A DNA stretch of 64,000 nucleotides from Thalassotalea atypica (GTDB lineage: Bacteria > Pseudomonadota > Gammaproteobacteria > Enterobacterales > Alteromonadaceae). A program made the position numbers and the translations under genes. The notes beneath the pieces are model-generated. The model was not told the origin of the DNA. It saw only the letters and a list, made by a program, of their open reading frames with translations, and made no database searches. The DNA lies in assembly GCF_030295975.1 (NCBI RefSeq), contig NZ_AP027364.1:2666001-2730000 (forward strand), read 5' to 3'. This document shows, piece after piece, positions 53,131 through 62,470 of the stretch (positions are counted from its first letter, which is position 1; each line of letters begins with the position of its first letter).

Positions 53131-54343
53131 TGTTACGGACAATTTAGCAATGACAACGACTAACGACAGTTCATCACGTAAAATTTACGCAAAAGCAGTA
53201 TTGGCAATCGGATTATGTTTAGCGATTGCCATGGCAGCAGTAAACTCATATTTAGACTCGCTAGGTGTTCGGCAACAAGGTGTATTAGGCCGAGTCACTG
53301 AAGCAAGAGAAGCCCTACCTAAAATAATCGCTGAGCCTAACGAGCTGGTGATGTTTTTTGGTTCATCAATGACTAGGGCGGGGTTTTCACCACGTAAGTT
53401 TGACCGCGACTTAAAAGCACAAGGCAAAAGTATCACCTCGTTTAATTACGGTTTTGGTGGATTAAACCCCTATTTTCAGGATTTTTTATCTCGTCGAATC
53501 GCTGATGAATTTACACAAAATGATCGCCGTTTAAAATTAGCGATGATTGAATTTAATCCTTTTCAAACCACACAAACCCGTTGGAATGGCGCAAAACCAG
53601 TCATTGACTCGTTTCTTACGTTACTTGCTAGTGATAAAGAGTTACTGGAAGTCACCAAGCAAGATCTTACCCGCGGTATCCACTTGTTCAACGTTAAATA
53701 TATACGCGGCAATATATCAGCGGAAATCATCACTTCATTTTTTGGTCGAGAACTGTTTCCTCCGCAAAGACATCAAACCTTTAAAGATGATGAAGAGACC
53801 ATCGCAGAGCAACGGCGACTGGGCAATCTACTCAATGAAAAATTTGAACAAGAATATCCAGACTTTGATAACGCCGCATGGAGCTACGACTGGCGCGGTG
53901 CGGGTACTATTCCAGAAGAACGCTCTAAAGAAACACTAACGTTATTTGAGCAATATTATGCAGTAACCCAAACCGATGCAGCGATGAAAAACGACCGCCT
54001 AAGCCGTATTCGAAGTGCAGATATTGAAGATCTAAATTTCGAACCATTACTGGTGGAGAGCTTTATCAATATTGTTAAAAACTTCCAGCGGTTTTCAGAC
54101 AACGTAGAGGTGATCATGTTGCCGCAAAATACCAAGTGGATCACCAACACAGCAGCGGGTAAAAAACGACTAGCAGATGTGGTTAAACAAATAGAACAGG
54201 CAACGGGCATCAAAATAGCTGACCATCAGCATATTGAAGAGATCACCCCTGCAATGTATCGAGACACAACACATTTATCTCGCTATCGTGGTGATATTGC
54301 CTATACCGATTATTTAGTTAAGCAGTATGGCGACGTATTGTAG
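53105..54343 (+). CDS. SGNH-type periplasmic acyltransferase partner of the MBOAT protein
   Basis: A 412-residue protein with one N-terminal transmembrane anchor (about 27-47) and a periplasmic SGNH-like domain. The block I serine is in VMFFGSSMTRAGF, with a probable Gly/Asn block in NYGFGGLNPYFQ, and the C-terminal Asp-His pair is in RDTTHLSRYRG. Such AlgJ/AlgX-like proteins transfer the acyl group delivered by MBOAT onto the polymer. It overlaps the MBOAT gene by 26 bases, so both are made together. Confidence 0.82.
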   Translation: MSSSTSNSNVTDNLAMTTTNDSSSRKIYAKAVLAIGLCLAIAMAAVNSYLDSLGVRQQGVLGRVTEAREALPKIIAEPNELVMFFGSSMTRAGFSPRKFDRDLKAQGKSITSFNYGFGGLNPYFQDFLSRRIADEFTQNDRRLKLAMIEFNPFQTTQTRWNGAKPVIDSFLTLLASDKELLEVTKQDLTRGIHLFNVKYIRGNISAEIITSFFGRELFPPQRHQTFKDDEETIAEQRRLGNLLNEKFEQEYPDFDNAAWSYDWRGAGTIPEERSKETLTLFEQYYAVTQTDAAMKNDRLSRIRSADIEDLNFEPLLVESFINIVKNFQRFSDNVEVIMLPQNTKWITNTAAGKKRLADVVKQIEQATGIKIADHQHIEEITPAMYRDTTHLSRYRGDIAYTDYLVKQYGDVL

Positions 54344-54412
54344 GAGCTAGCTAATATGCGGTCATTGCGCGTTATTGAGCCATGACCGCAGCACATCCCT
54401 TTACTCTTTGTC

Positions 54413-55159
54413 TTAATTGTGATTTTCACTGCAATTTTCATTTTTCAAAGCCGCACAAACCTCAGCAACACTCTCCTGGAGGCCTTTAAGCTTTAAAATT
54501 GTTATTCGAGCCGCTAATAACCTATTTTGCGCTAAGTTTCGAAATGCTAATTCATCGAATAAAGGTGTAATGTAAGTTGCTACCTCATTAGGTGTCACTT
54601 CTCTTTCCAAGTCTTGAACATTGTTTTCTACGTCAGGTCCATTATAGCTAAAAAGATGCATGGGAATGCGCTCCGCTAAAAATGGGATCGTGCGAAGGTT
54701 AATGGTGTCTAAAGCCCATTGTTGAGTACTCTTTAAGCTTTGTAAGTCAATCCTATAAAAGGCCAGCGCTTCTCTTAGTTGGTGATTATTTATTTTATTT
54801 AACTCTCCTGATGATACTAGACTGTCTACTGAAGCTATTGGTGGAATATAAGTATAAATTGTTGATAAATAATTGATCATTTCACGCAATTGGCTGGGTT
54901 CCAACGTTTGGACCTCAGCATCAGGCATCAAAATTAATTTCACCATTGTCTCAACAACACTGTTTTTATGCTTAATGCTCGACTCCAGGCCGTCATAAGT
55001 TTTCTCAAAATCTTTTTCTAAAGCTGAGATCACAGACTTACGGCTCTGATTTTGTTTGTATACGTCCCAATACGAATCGATTGAAAATGCAATGAGAATA
55101 CTCGATATGATTACTAGGGTTTCGATGACAAATTTCTTTAGGGATTCCTTGTTAATCAT
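54413..55159 (-). CDS. DUF6090-like membrane-anchored protein
   Basis: A 248-residue protein with one N-terminal helix (FVIETLVIISSILIAFSIDSYW, about 9-30) and a long helical extracytoplasmic domain. The ETLVIISSILIAFSID...W pattern resembles the DUF6090 group. ATG 55159 is preferred over GTG 55168, which would sit too close to the GAGCGAG ribosome-binding site. Function unknown. It is convergent with the acyltransferase pair and divergent from nirBD. Confidence 0.7.
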   Translation of the reverse strand: MINKESLKKFVIETLVIISSILIAFSIDSYWDVYKQNQSRKSVISALEKDFEKTYDGLESSIKHKNSVVETMVKLILMPDAEVQTLEPSQLREMINYLSTIYTYIPPIASVDSLVSSGELNKINNHQLREALAFYRIDLQSLKSTQQWALDTINLRTIPFLAERIPMHLFSYNGPDVENNVQDLEREVTPNEVATYITPLFDELAFRNLAQNRLLAARITILKLKGLQESVAEVCAALKNENCSENHN

Positions 55160-55353
55160 ATGAGGCACTCGCTCAATCTAACTTTGATATACACAATACT
55201 AGTTCAGATAGGTATAAATGCTGCGTAAGAAAGGGGCCCTAGTACTTAAATTCCAACTATTTAATATGATTATTCCGAAATACACATCGAGATTAGCGCA
55301 ATCATTTCAAACAAGTTTTCTATCCAGCCAATCGCTCAAAGATAGTGCAAATT

Positions 55354-55370
55354 CCCACCATACTAGTGCA
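55354..55370. promoter_or_regulatory. NtrC-type site upstream of nirBD
   Basis: The minus strand reads TGCACTAGTATGGTGGG, 13 of 17 identical to the NtrC site TGCACTAAAATGGTGCA. It lies 64-80 bases upstream of the sigma-54 promoter. Confidence 0.68.
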
Positions 55371-55433
55371 CCCAACATGCTATCACTATCCGATAAACCA
55401 CATAACCACTTGTAAATGTTAAATAAAACCATA

Positions 55434-55449
55434 TGGCACCGTGTTTGCT
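55434..55449 (+). promoter_or_regulatory. Sigma-54 promoter of nirBD
   Basis: TGGCACCGTGTTTGCT: TGGCAC, five bases, TTGCT. It is a full match to the -24/-12 consensus. The expected transcription start is near 55460, leaving an 84-base leader. Confidence 0.82.
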
Positions 55450-55543
55450 CTACAGAAATAAAGCCAAAACATTATCAAAGAAGTAATGATGGATACACGC
55501 GATTAGCTTCTGCGTGAAATTGTCAAAGTTTAGGAAATAAAAT

Positions 55544-58159
55544 ATGAGTGCACAAAAGTCTACTTTATCTAGAAAACAACGCATTGTGGTAGTCGGTAAC
55601 GGCATGGTTGGCCATCATTTCGTTGAACAGCTTGTTCAAGAAGATCCAAATCGAGATCAATACGATATTACCGTACTGAGCGCTGAATCAAGGCTCGCTT
55701 ATGATCGCGTGCACCTTTCTGAATATTTCTCAGGCAAAACCGCCGATGACTTGGCGTTAACGACGCCGCAAACTTACCTTGACTGGCAAGTAAAATTTCA
55801 CCTTGATGCTAAAGTGACTTTAATTGATAAGCTCAAAAAATCAGTGAGAACCCTATCAGGAGAGGTTTTTGAGTATGACAAGCTAGTGTTAGCTACCGGC
55901 TCATTTCCTTTTGTACCGCCTATTCCTGGTAAAGAAAGAGAGCATTGCTTAGTTTACCGCACTATCGACGATTTAGACGCCATTCAAACGTCTGCCAACA
56001 ATGGCAAAGTGGGTGTTGTAGTCGGTGGAGGATTGCTTGGTTTAGAAGCTGCAAATGCCCTAAAAGAACTCGGACTTAAAACTCATGTTGTTGAATTTGC
56101 GCCACAGTTAATGGGCGTTCAGCTAGACCAGTCTGGCGGTCAATTATTGAGAAAGAAAATTGAAGATTTGGGGGTAACAGTTCATACCGAGAAAGCAACC
56201 AAGGTGATTGTTGATGGGGAGGATTGCGTTCATCGCATGGAATTTGCAGATGGTACACATTTGGAAACTGATCTCATTTTGTTCTCTGCTGGTATTCGCC
56301 CCTATGACAACCTTGCCCGAGATTTTGAACTCACCGTCGGCGAACGTGGAGGCATTGTTGTTAACAATGAATGTCAAACGTCGGACGAAAACATCTACGC
56401 TATTGGTGAGTGCGCCCTTTGGAATAATTTCATCTATGGATTAGTCGCGCCCGGCTATGCCATGGCAAAAGTTGCGGCAAGCGACATTATCGGTGGAGAT
56501 AAAAAATTCACCGGTGCAGACATGAGTACTAAATTAAAGCTGATGGGGGTTGAAGTAGGATCTATTGGTGATGCGCATGTTAAAACACCGGGCGCACAAT
56601 GTTTCACATACCAAAATGGTCGTGACGATATTTACAAGAAAATTGTTGTAAGCCAAGACGGTAAAACGCTGCTTGGCGCCGTATTAGTTGGTGACACCAG
56701 CGAATATGACTCATTATTGCAATACGCACTAAACGGCATTGAATTACCTGAAAATCCAGATGGATTAATTTTACCCAGCAGTGGCGAGAAGCCAACACTT
56801 GGCGTTGATGCTCTACCTGATACTGCGACCATATGTTCCTGTTTAAACGTAACTAAAGGCGATATTGTTACCGCCATTGATGCAGGCGCAACCGATGTTG
56901 GTGCAGTGAAGTCTTGTACCAAAGCTACCTCAGGCTGCGGTGGTTGTGCGGCACTGGTAAAAACTGTCACTGACGCAGAGTTAGAAAAACGAGGCGTTGA
57001 AGTCAGTACCGATATTTGTGAGCATTTTGCTTATAGCCGTACAGAGCTATTTCATATAATCAAAGCTGAGAGCATCAGAAACTTTGAAACCTTGTTAGAA
57101 AAGCATGGCAGTGGTCTTGGTTGTGAAATTTGTAAACCCGCTGCTGGCTCAATCTTGGCCTCAGTGTGGAATGACTACATCCTGCAAGCAGACCACTTAC
57201 CACTACAAGATACTAACGACACCTACTTAGGAAACATGCAAAAAGACGGTACTTATTCCATCGTACCGCGTATGCCTGGCGGTGAAGTTACCCCTGACAA
57301 GTTAATTGTTATCGGTGAAGTAGCTAAAGAATATAACTTGTACACCAAAGTCACCGGTGGTCAACGTATCGACTTATTTGGCGCACGAATTGATCAACTC
57401 CCTGACATATGGGAAAAACTGATTGCGGCTGGTATGGAGACAGGTCACGCCTACGGCAAATCATTACGTACAGTTAAATCTTGTGTCGGTAGTACTTGGT
57501 GTCGCTACGGCGTTCAAGACAGTATGACCATGGCTATATTCCTTGAAAATCGCTACAAAGGTTTGCGTTCACCACACAAAATCAAATTCGCTGTATCTGG
57601 TTGTACCCGTGAATGTGCGGAAGCGCAAAGTAAAGACATTGGCGTTATCGCGACAGAAAACGGTTGGAACTTATACGTCAGTGGTAATGGCGGCATGAAG
57701 CCTCGTCACGGTGATTTATTCGCAACTGACTTAGATGATGAAACGTTAGTGAAATACATTGACCGTTACTTAATGTTTTATGTCAGAACAGGCGATCGTT
57801 TACAACGTACCTCTGTTTGGTTAGAGAGCCTTGAAGGTGGCCTTAAATATTTGCAAAAAGTGGTGATTGACGACCATTTAGGCGTTAATGCTGAGTTAGA
57901 AGCGTCTATGCAAGCGGTGATAGATACTTATCAATGTGAGTGGAAAACAACTATTGAAGATCCTGCACAGTTAAAGCGCTTCCGCCAATTTGTTAATTCT
58001 CAAGAAATTGACAAAAACATTGAGTTTGTTACCGAGCGCGCGCAAATTCGTCCTGCACGTGGTATCGAGAAAAAATACAAAGGCATACAAATTCAAACGG
58101 TTGACGTTACCGAACACCAAACCGAGCAGCAAAACGAGCGTGAAACTGAAACAGCTTAA
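55544..58159 (+). CDS. nirB: NADH-dependent nitrite reductase large subunit NirB
   Basis: An 871-residue cytoplasmic enzyme reducing nitrite to ammonium. Order of domains: FAD/NADH-binding pyridine nucleotide-disulfide oxidoreductase (1-400; VVVGNGMVGHHF and VVVGGGLLGLEAANAL), BFD-like [2Fe-2S] domain (about 425-475; CSCLNV...CTKATSGCGGC), then sulfite/nitrite reductase repeats. The sirohaem/[4Fe-4S] cysteines are in VKSCVGSTWCRYG and VSGCTRECAEA. A short Gln/Glu/Thr-rich tail is unusual but harmless. It is in one operon with nirD, 12 bases downstream. Confidence 0.97.
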   Translation: MSAQKSTLSRKQRIVVVGNGMVGHHFVEQLVQEDPNRDQYDITVLSAESRLAYDRVHLSEYFSGKTADDLALTTPQTYLDWQVKFHLDAKVTLIDKLKKSVRTLSGEVFEYDKLVLATGSFPFVPPIPGKEREHCLVYRTIDDLDAIQTSANNGKVGVVVGGGLLGLEAANALKELGLKTHVVEFAPQLMGVQLDQSGGQLLRKKIEDLGVTVHTEKATKVIVDGEDCVHRMEFADGTHLETDLILFSAGIRPYDNLARDFELTVGERGGIVVNNECQTSDENIYAIGECALWNNFIYGLVAPGYAMAKVAASDIIGGDKKFTGADMSTKLKLMGVEVGSIGDAHVKTPGAQCFTYQNGRDDIYKKIVVSQDGKTLLGAVLVGDTSEYDSLLQYALNGIELPENPDGLILPSSGEKPTLGVDALPDTATICSCLNVTKGDIVTAIDAGATDVGAVKSCTKATSGCGGCAALVKTVTDAELEKRGVEVSTDICEHFAYSRTELFHIIKAESIRNFETLLEKHGSGLGCEICKPAAGSILASVWNDYILQADHLPLQDTNDTYLGNMQKDGTYSIVPRMPGGEVTPDKLIVIGEVAKEYNLYTKVTGGQRIDLFGARIDQLPDIWEKLIAAGMETGHAYGKSLRTVKSCVGSTWCRYGVQDSMTMAIFLENRYKGLRSPHKIKFAVSGCTRECAEAQSKDIGVIATENGWNLYVSGNGGMKPRHGDLFATDLDDETLVKYIDRYLMFYVRTGDRLQRTSVWLESLEGGLKYLQKVVIDDHLGVNAELEASMQAVIDTYQCEWKTTIEDPAQLKRFRQFVNSQEIDKNIEFVTERAQIRPARGIEKKYKGIQIQTVDVTEHQTEQQNERETETA

Positions 58160-58171
58160 GGAGTTATAGCT

Positions 58172-58510
58172 ATGACAACCGAACAAAATTGGCAAACTAT
58201 CTGCCACAAAAATGATTTAGTAAAACATTCAGGTATTTGTGCTTTACTCGAAAACGAAGAACAAATTGCAATATTTCAGTTAAACGAAACAACCGCGTAC
58301 TCAGTCAGCAACTGGGATCCTATTGGCCAAGCCAATGTACTATCTCGCGGTATTATTGGCGATAGTCAAGGAGAGTTATTTGTTGCATCGCCACTATACA
58401 AGCAGCGTTTTTCTTTAAATACTGGACGTTGTTTAGATGATGAGAGTATTACGATAAAGAGTTATCAGGTGCGAATTGTTGAAGATAAAGTTCAAGTTAG
58501 TTTAATCTAG
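58172..58510 (+). CDS. nirD: Nitrite reductase small subunit NirD
   Basis: A 112-residue Rieske-fold partner of NirB. It keeps the fold's motifs (VSNWDPIGQANVLSRGIIGD and VASPLYKQRFSLNTGRCLDD) but lacks the Cys/His cluster ligands, as NirD normally does. An RBS AAGGAG precedes the ATG. It lies immediately after nirB and is followed by a terminator hairpin. Confidence 0.95.
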   Translation: MTTEQNWQTICHKNDLVKHSGICALLENEEQIAIFQLNETTAYSVSNWDPIGQANVLSRGIIGDSQGELFVASPLYKQRFSLNTGRCLDDESITIKSYQVRIVEDKVQVSLI

Positions 58511-58553
58511 TATTTATCAGCGCCTGGAGAATTAATCTAGGTTTTAATAATAA

Positions 58554-58587
58554 AAGAGCTGAAAATGAAACTATCGGCTCTTCCTTT
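58554..58587 (+). terminator. Terminator of nirBD
   Basis: AAGAGCTGA pairs with TCGGCTCTT (one G-T pair, 11-base loop), followed by CCTTTTT. The remaining bases to 58876 are AT-rich with no recognisable feature. Confidence 0.65.
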
Positions 58588-58876
58588 TTAAGCACTTAAG
58601 CTATTGGCTTTAATATCAGACACAATGCCTCATTGCATAGATAAACATATCCATATTTAGTCACAATTTTCCCAGCTAGGTATAAAAATTAGAGTTTTCA
58701 ATTACAAAACAGGCATCACAATTCCATATACTTTGTGTGCGAAGAAGTTTTGAAAAAAGTTGATTTTTAAGAAAAATTGTTCAATTTATAGCGAAATTTA
58801 CTTTCTTGGATATAGACCAATTTCCGGTAAAAGATAAATATCCACATTAAAATAATGTTTAACTTAATAAATCATT

Positions 58877-59596
58877 TTATTGTTGCCAATGCACTATTTG
58901 CACATTCCCCTCTGTAAGATATTTCATATGAAGTAATCCACCCTCTTCCATATAAAACTCTAATGGTATATTGAGTTCTTGGGTGAAATCGCTACTCGAG
59001 CCTTGAAGAAACGAAATAAAGTAAATATTTCCTCTCACAATGATTTGCCCACTGTATTGATCATAAATTTCGTTTCCATAGTCATCAACAATCCAAACTT
59101 GAGAGTTCCAGTTAACGCTATTGGCGGTATGTTTTGAGAAGGTAAGGCGGCCGTTTACTTGCATTGGTACCATGTAATCAATACCGTTTTCTTGAATGCT
59201 TGCTAATTGCCACGAGCCTTGTGGAAAAGCAGTGCTTTGTGCAGTGCTAGGCTTAGTGTCTTGACTTTGTGATTGCTGTATGGCTTCTACAGGAACCGGC
59301 TTCAGCGTTTCAACAGGTGCTGGTTGTATAGTTTCAATGGGTACAGGCTGGTTATTATTTTCTACCCTCACAGGACTTTGGCGTTCATCAATATTGTCAG
59401 GCATAAACCTTGGTAAAACTAATAAGCCAACACCAATAATAATTAATATGACTGATGGGTTACTGACATTGAGCTTTATGCCAAAACCTTCTACATGGTT
59501 TTGGCTGGCTTCTTTTTTACCTGAAACAAATAAAAAAAGCCCGATGCCAATAAGCACGATTCCGATTAACATCACTAAAATGTCTGAAACGCTCAT
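58877..59596 (-). CDS. Two-helix membrane protein with Pro-Val repeats and a lipocalin-like tail
   Basis: A 239-residue protein. Two N-terminal helices (about 5-25 and 45-62) are followed by a linker of three P[VA]P[VI]E[TA][IL] repeats (VPIETIQPAPVETLKPVPVEAI). A beta-rich C-terminal domain starts near 125 (GSWQLASIQENGIDYMVPMQVNGRLTF), recalling lipocalin-like or META-type sandwiches. Function unknown. Its gene is isolated, with 300-400 bp gaps on both sides. Confidence 0.7.
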   Translation of the reverse strand: MSVSDILVMLIGIVLIGIGLFLFVSGKKEASQNHVEGFGIKLNVSNPSVILIIIGVGLLVLPRFMPDNIDERQSPVRVENNNQPVPIETIQPAPVETLKPVPVEAIQQSQSQDTKPSTAQSTAFPQGSWQLASIQENGIDYMVPMQVNGRLTFSKHTANSVNWNSQVWIVDDYGNEIYDQYSGQIIVRGNIYFISFLQGSSSDFTQELNIPLEFYMEEGGLLHMKYLTEGNVQIVHWQQ

Positions 59597-59971
59597 GATT
59601 ACATCCCTTTATTCTTTTTAAGAGTATAGGAAAGCTTTAATCATAAATAAATCTCAAGAAAATAAGGACTGTAGACCTAAAATGAAAAATAGGCTTTTAA
59701 ATGTTTGCTCTATCTTAAGGCGATTTCCCCACTGGCTCCTTTTTAAATAATTAATGACAAGGGTCACTATATTAAAATCGATGTTTTATTGATTGATACA
59801 CGATAAACACAAATAAAACACAAAATTAACAATAACTTTACATTGATGAGTGACTGCGCTTGTTGTTAAAATACTTCCTCATAAAAATAATAAATTAATA
59901 TCATTGCTGTATTAATTATTTCCAAAGAATAGTTCACTGTATTAATTGTTTTCAAGGGACGAGGGATATCA
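59597..59971. other. Upstream region of the diguanylate cyclase gene
   Basis: A stretch of 375 AT-rich bases without a gene. The only structure noted is a pair of direct repeats at 59907-59925 and 59937-59955, listed separately. Confidence 0.5.
59907..59955 (+). repeat. Direct repeats ahead of the diguanylate cyclase gene
   Basis: CTGTATTAATTATTTCCAA (59907-59925) and CTGTATTAATTGTTTTCAA (59937-59955) match at 17 of 19 positions, with a 30-bp period (about three helical turns). The second copy touches the RBS region. Confidence 0.65.
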
Positions 59972-60994
59972 ATGGTTAACGGAGATGACGTACAGTATGC
60001 AACCGATCTAAGTGAGCGTGTTTTAGGTTTTCTTATAAGCCAAAATATAGCACCAACACCAATAAATTATTCAGTTATATATCTTTACTATAGCAATCAA
60101 AATAAACCGTTAAAGACTGAAATCACCAAGCAATTAAGTGCTAAAAAGCCTGTCGATGCCGTTTTTCTTGAACACCTGTTTAATAGCTATATTTCAAGTA
60201 ATGAAAGGATTGATCAAGACATTTTAATTCCTTTTGAAGGTACATTGAAAAGAACGCTTTCTCAAATCAATACCCAAGTCGTTAACGAAAACAAAATTGC
60301 ACAGAACTTAGTCTCAGCTGATAAAGCACTTTCAAAATTAGACGGCCATCAACCACTGCATAAAGTCGTTAGTTTTTTATTGAGTTCAATAGATAAATCC
60401 AAGGGTCAACGTAAATCATTGACTGATGAATTAACAAGAACGTCTGAAGAGGTAAATTTACTTCGAGCACAATTGGCGGAGTCTAAACAAGAGGCTCAAA
60501 TTGATGTATTAACTGGGCTATTCAACAGACGGGGCTGTGATAACATGTTGCAAGCGCTCGATCGTAAGCAGCCGCACTCATCAATCATGATTGATATCGA
60601 CCATTTTAAAACGGTAAATGATAAATTTGGTCACTCCGTAGGTGATAAAGTCATTCAAAAAGTTGCCTCTATCATTAAAAAGCACATTAGCTCAGAAGAT
60701 ATCCCCGTGCGATATGGTGGTGAAGAGTTTATTGTTGTGATGAAGAACAAATCACAAGAAAACGCCCACTTTATTGCCGAAAAAATTCGCATATCTGTAG
60801 AAGAGTTAAAACTCATTCAACGCCAATCTAATACCTACTTGCCACCAATGTCAGTATCTATTGGCATTGCAGAAAGAGGAGCAAGTGACGATTGGCCTTC
60901 ACTATTTGAACGAGCAGACAAAGCATTATATCAAGCAAAAAGTTTAGGCCGGAATCGTTGTGTTACTGCTGAGCCAATGGCCGACCGCGCATAG
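59972..60994 (+). CDS. Diguanylate cyclase (GGDEF domain)
   Basis: A 340-residue cytoplasmic enzyme making cyclic di-GMP. Residues 1-170 are a helical N-terminal domain of unknown ligand with a coiled-coil near 150-172. The GGDEF domain follows from DVLTGLFNRRG (about 178) with active-site GGEEF (249-253) in RYGGEEF, so it should be active. The inhibitory RxxD site five residues before GGEEF reads SSED, so product inhibition is probably lacking. It has no signal peptide or transmembrane helix. Direct repeats lie before the start. Confidence 0.92.
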   Translation: MVNGDDVQYATDLSERVLGFLISQNIAPTPINYSVIYLYYSNQNKPLKTEITKQLSAKKPVDAVFLEHLFNSYISSNERIDQDILIPFEGTLKRTLSQINTQVVNENKIAQNLVSADKALSKLDGHQPLHKVVSFLLSSIDKSKGQRKSLTDELTRTSEEVNLLRAQLAESKQEAQIDVLTGLFNRRGCDNMLQALDRKQPHSSIMIDIDHFKTVNDKFGHSVGDKVIQKVASIIKKHISSEDIPVRYGGEEFIVVMKNKSQENAHFIAEKIRISVEELKLIQRQSNTYLPPMSVSIGIAERGASDDWPSLFERADKALYQAKSLGRNRCVTAEPMADRA

Positions 60995-61045
60995 CGTGGC
61001 TGGCTCTAAACTTAAAATAACTGCAATACAGTTTTGAATAAACAA

Positions 61046-61600
61046 TTAGCTGTTTTTAAATGAAAACATACGTTTAATAGTCTCATCTTTGTCAATGACA
61101 TGATGCTTAAAGGCGCCAACGATATGCAAAATTAGCGTAATGCCAACAACCCACAATAATGTAGCATGCACTCTGCGCCCTACACCGGCAACCATCTCGT
61201 TTACTGGTATTTTATCACCGGTTATCGCATCAATGGATTGAGCGACAATTTCCAGCCCAAATACACTTAAACCGTTGCCTCCACCGATGGACATCGCTAA
61301 GCCAGATAATGGAAATAAAAGAGTTGAAATGAGTAATACCCAATGAACACCCTTTGCCACTGCATGTTGTATCACTGAGACATTACCTAGGGGAGTCGGC
61401 CAACCTTGTTTAAATCGCCAATACACGCGGAAACTTGCCACGAATAAAAGAAGAGTGCCAAATGATTTATGTATTGGGTAAAGCGCAAAAACTTCAAACT
61501 CCTCCATATAATAACCAACAGTCATTAAGCAAATCATGGTGAGGGCAATAATGAGGTGAAGGACTTTAGTCCTTGACGAAAGACGTACGCTGCTCGACAT
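61046..61600 (-). CDS. Cytochrome b561 (CybB type)
   Basis: A 184-residue membrane cytochrome with four helices. Conserved haem-ligand histidines occur in KVLHLIIALTM (helix 1), YPIHKSFG (helix 2), KGVHWVLL (helix 3) and LILHIVGAFKHHVI (helix 4). It probably oxidises quinol, or transfers electrons to a periplasmic acceptor such as superoxide or a partner protein. ATG 61600 with AGGAA seven bases before is chosen over a 12-residue longer frame. Confidence 0.87.
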   Translation of the reverse strand: MSSSVRLSSRTKVLHLIIALTMICLMTVGYYMEEFEVFALYPIHKSFGTLLLFVASFRVYWRFKQGWPTPLGNVSVIQHAVAKGVHWVLLISTLLFPLSGLAMSIGGGNGLSVFGLEIVAQSIDAITGDKIPVNEMVAGVGRRVHATLLWVVGITLILHIVGAFKHHVIDKDETIKRMFSFKNS

Positions 61601-61813
61601 ATTGAATTTTCCTAACGTTAAAATATTGTATGACAAAAACCTATTTGATTATAAAAGGATTCTATGAAATATAGACCGATCTGTAAGCGAAATTTACATT
61701 TCTTTAAATAGTGTATCAATCAAATAATGAAAATCACTTAATATTGCAGTTAAAGATAAATCGATTACACTGAATTGTTCAACTTAAGTGATTACATTTG
61801 CAAAGGAATTGCT

Positions 61814-62236
61814 ATGAGATATATCCCCGCTCTGCTATTGGGCCTTGTATATTTTTATGTGCTTAATTATGCTTTTTATTTCGCGGGTAAATACTCCCCT
61901 ATAATTGATTACCTCGGTGCGAACCCAAACCTAAATCATAATAGTAGTGAATATTGGTTACTAGGCGTGCACGACGCGATGCTGATAATCATTGTTAGCA
62001 CCTTAATGCTTACTATTTATAGGTACTTGTTAGCAAAGTTTCCTTTTAATTTGTTAGCTATCGTTTTAATGCAATTAGTAGTATTTACCCCAAACGTAAT
62101 GTTTACAATAGCGTTATTTGATTTTGACTCTGTCAAAAGTATTTCAGGAATTATAGTGAATGTTACTTCGTTAATATCATTGCCTTTAATTTATTTAGTC
62201 ATGAGAAAGAAACCGAGTAGTTTTACCGTAAAATAA
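61814..62236 (+). CDS. Four-helix membrane protein of unknown function
   Basis: A 140-residue protein (MRYIPALLLGLVYFYVLNYAFYF...). It has four hydrophobic helices and a short hydrophilic loop (NPNLNHNSSEYW) after the first. AAGGAA seven bases upstream of ATG 61814 favours this start over 61775. No family recognised. It is isolated between a cytochrome gene and narK. Confidence 0.68.
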   Translation: MRYIPALLLGLVYFYVLNYAFYFAGKYSPIIDYLGANPNLNHNSSEYWLLGVHDAMLIIIVSTLMLTIYRYLLAKFPFNLLAIVLMQLVVFTPNVMFTIALFDFDSVKSISGIIVNVTSLISLPLIYLVMRKKPSSFTVK

Positions 62237-62301
62237 TAATTAGGCAGTTATACTGCGGCTTACAGTCTGCGCTTTCTTCTTTTAATTCTACTTTTCGGTT
62301 A

Positions 62302-62318
62302 CGCACAATTTAAGTGCA
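62302..62318. promoter_or_regulatory. NtrC-type site upstream of narK
   Basis: The minus strand reads TGCACTTAAATTGTGCG, 14 of 17 identical to TGCACTAAAATGGTGCA. Further half-sites (GTGCATACGCACC) overlap it. It lies 92-108 bases before the sigma-54 promoter. Confidence 0.7.
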
Positions 62319-62409
62319 TACGCACCACATCAATCGTATTTTTTCTTTTATCTCGTCACAAAACAAACGCAACCAATTGTTATATATAAATAAAATATAT
62401 TTTATATTC

Positions 62410-62425
62410 TGGCATCTGCTTTGCA
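62410..62425 (+). promoter_or_regulatory. Sigma-54 promoter of narK
   Basis: TGGCATCTGCTTTGCA: TGGCAT, five bases, TTGCA. Near-perfect match (one change at -20), 45 bases before the ATG. Confidence 0.8.
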
Positions 62426-62470
62426 AAATTCTGTTCAGTGAAAAATTAAAATGATCAAATGGAGTAATCG

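Larger units (their letters stand above)
55160..55543. other. nirBD promoter region
   Basis: A stretch of 384 bases with an NtrC-like site and a sigma-54 promoter, listed separately. A 65-codon frame at 55218 lacks an RBS and is not accepted as a gene. No FNR-type TTGAT-N4-ATCAA site was seen. Confidence 0.6.

Noticed and set aside
55218-55415. 65-codon plus-strand frame upstream of nirB
   Set aside because: It covers the NtrC-like site, has no RBS and no protein-like pattern; better explained as promoter region.
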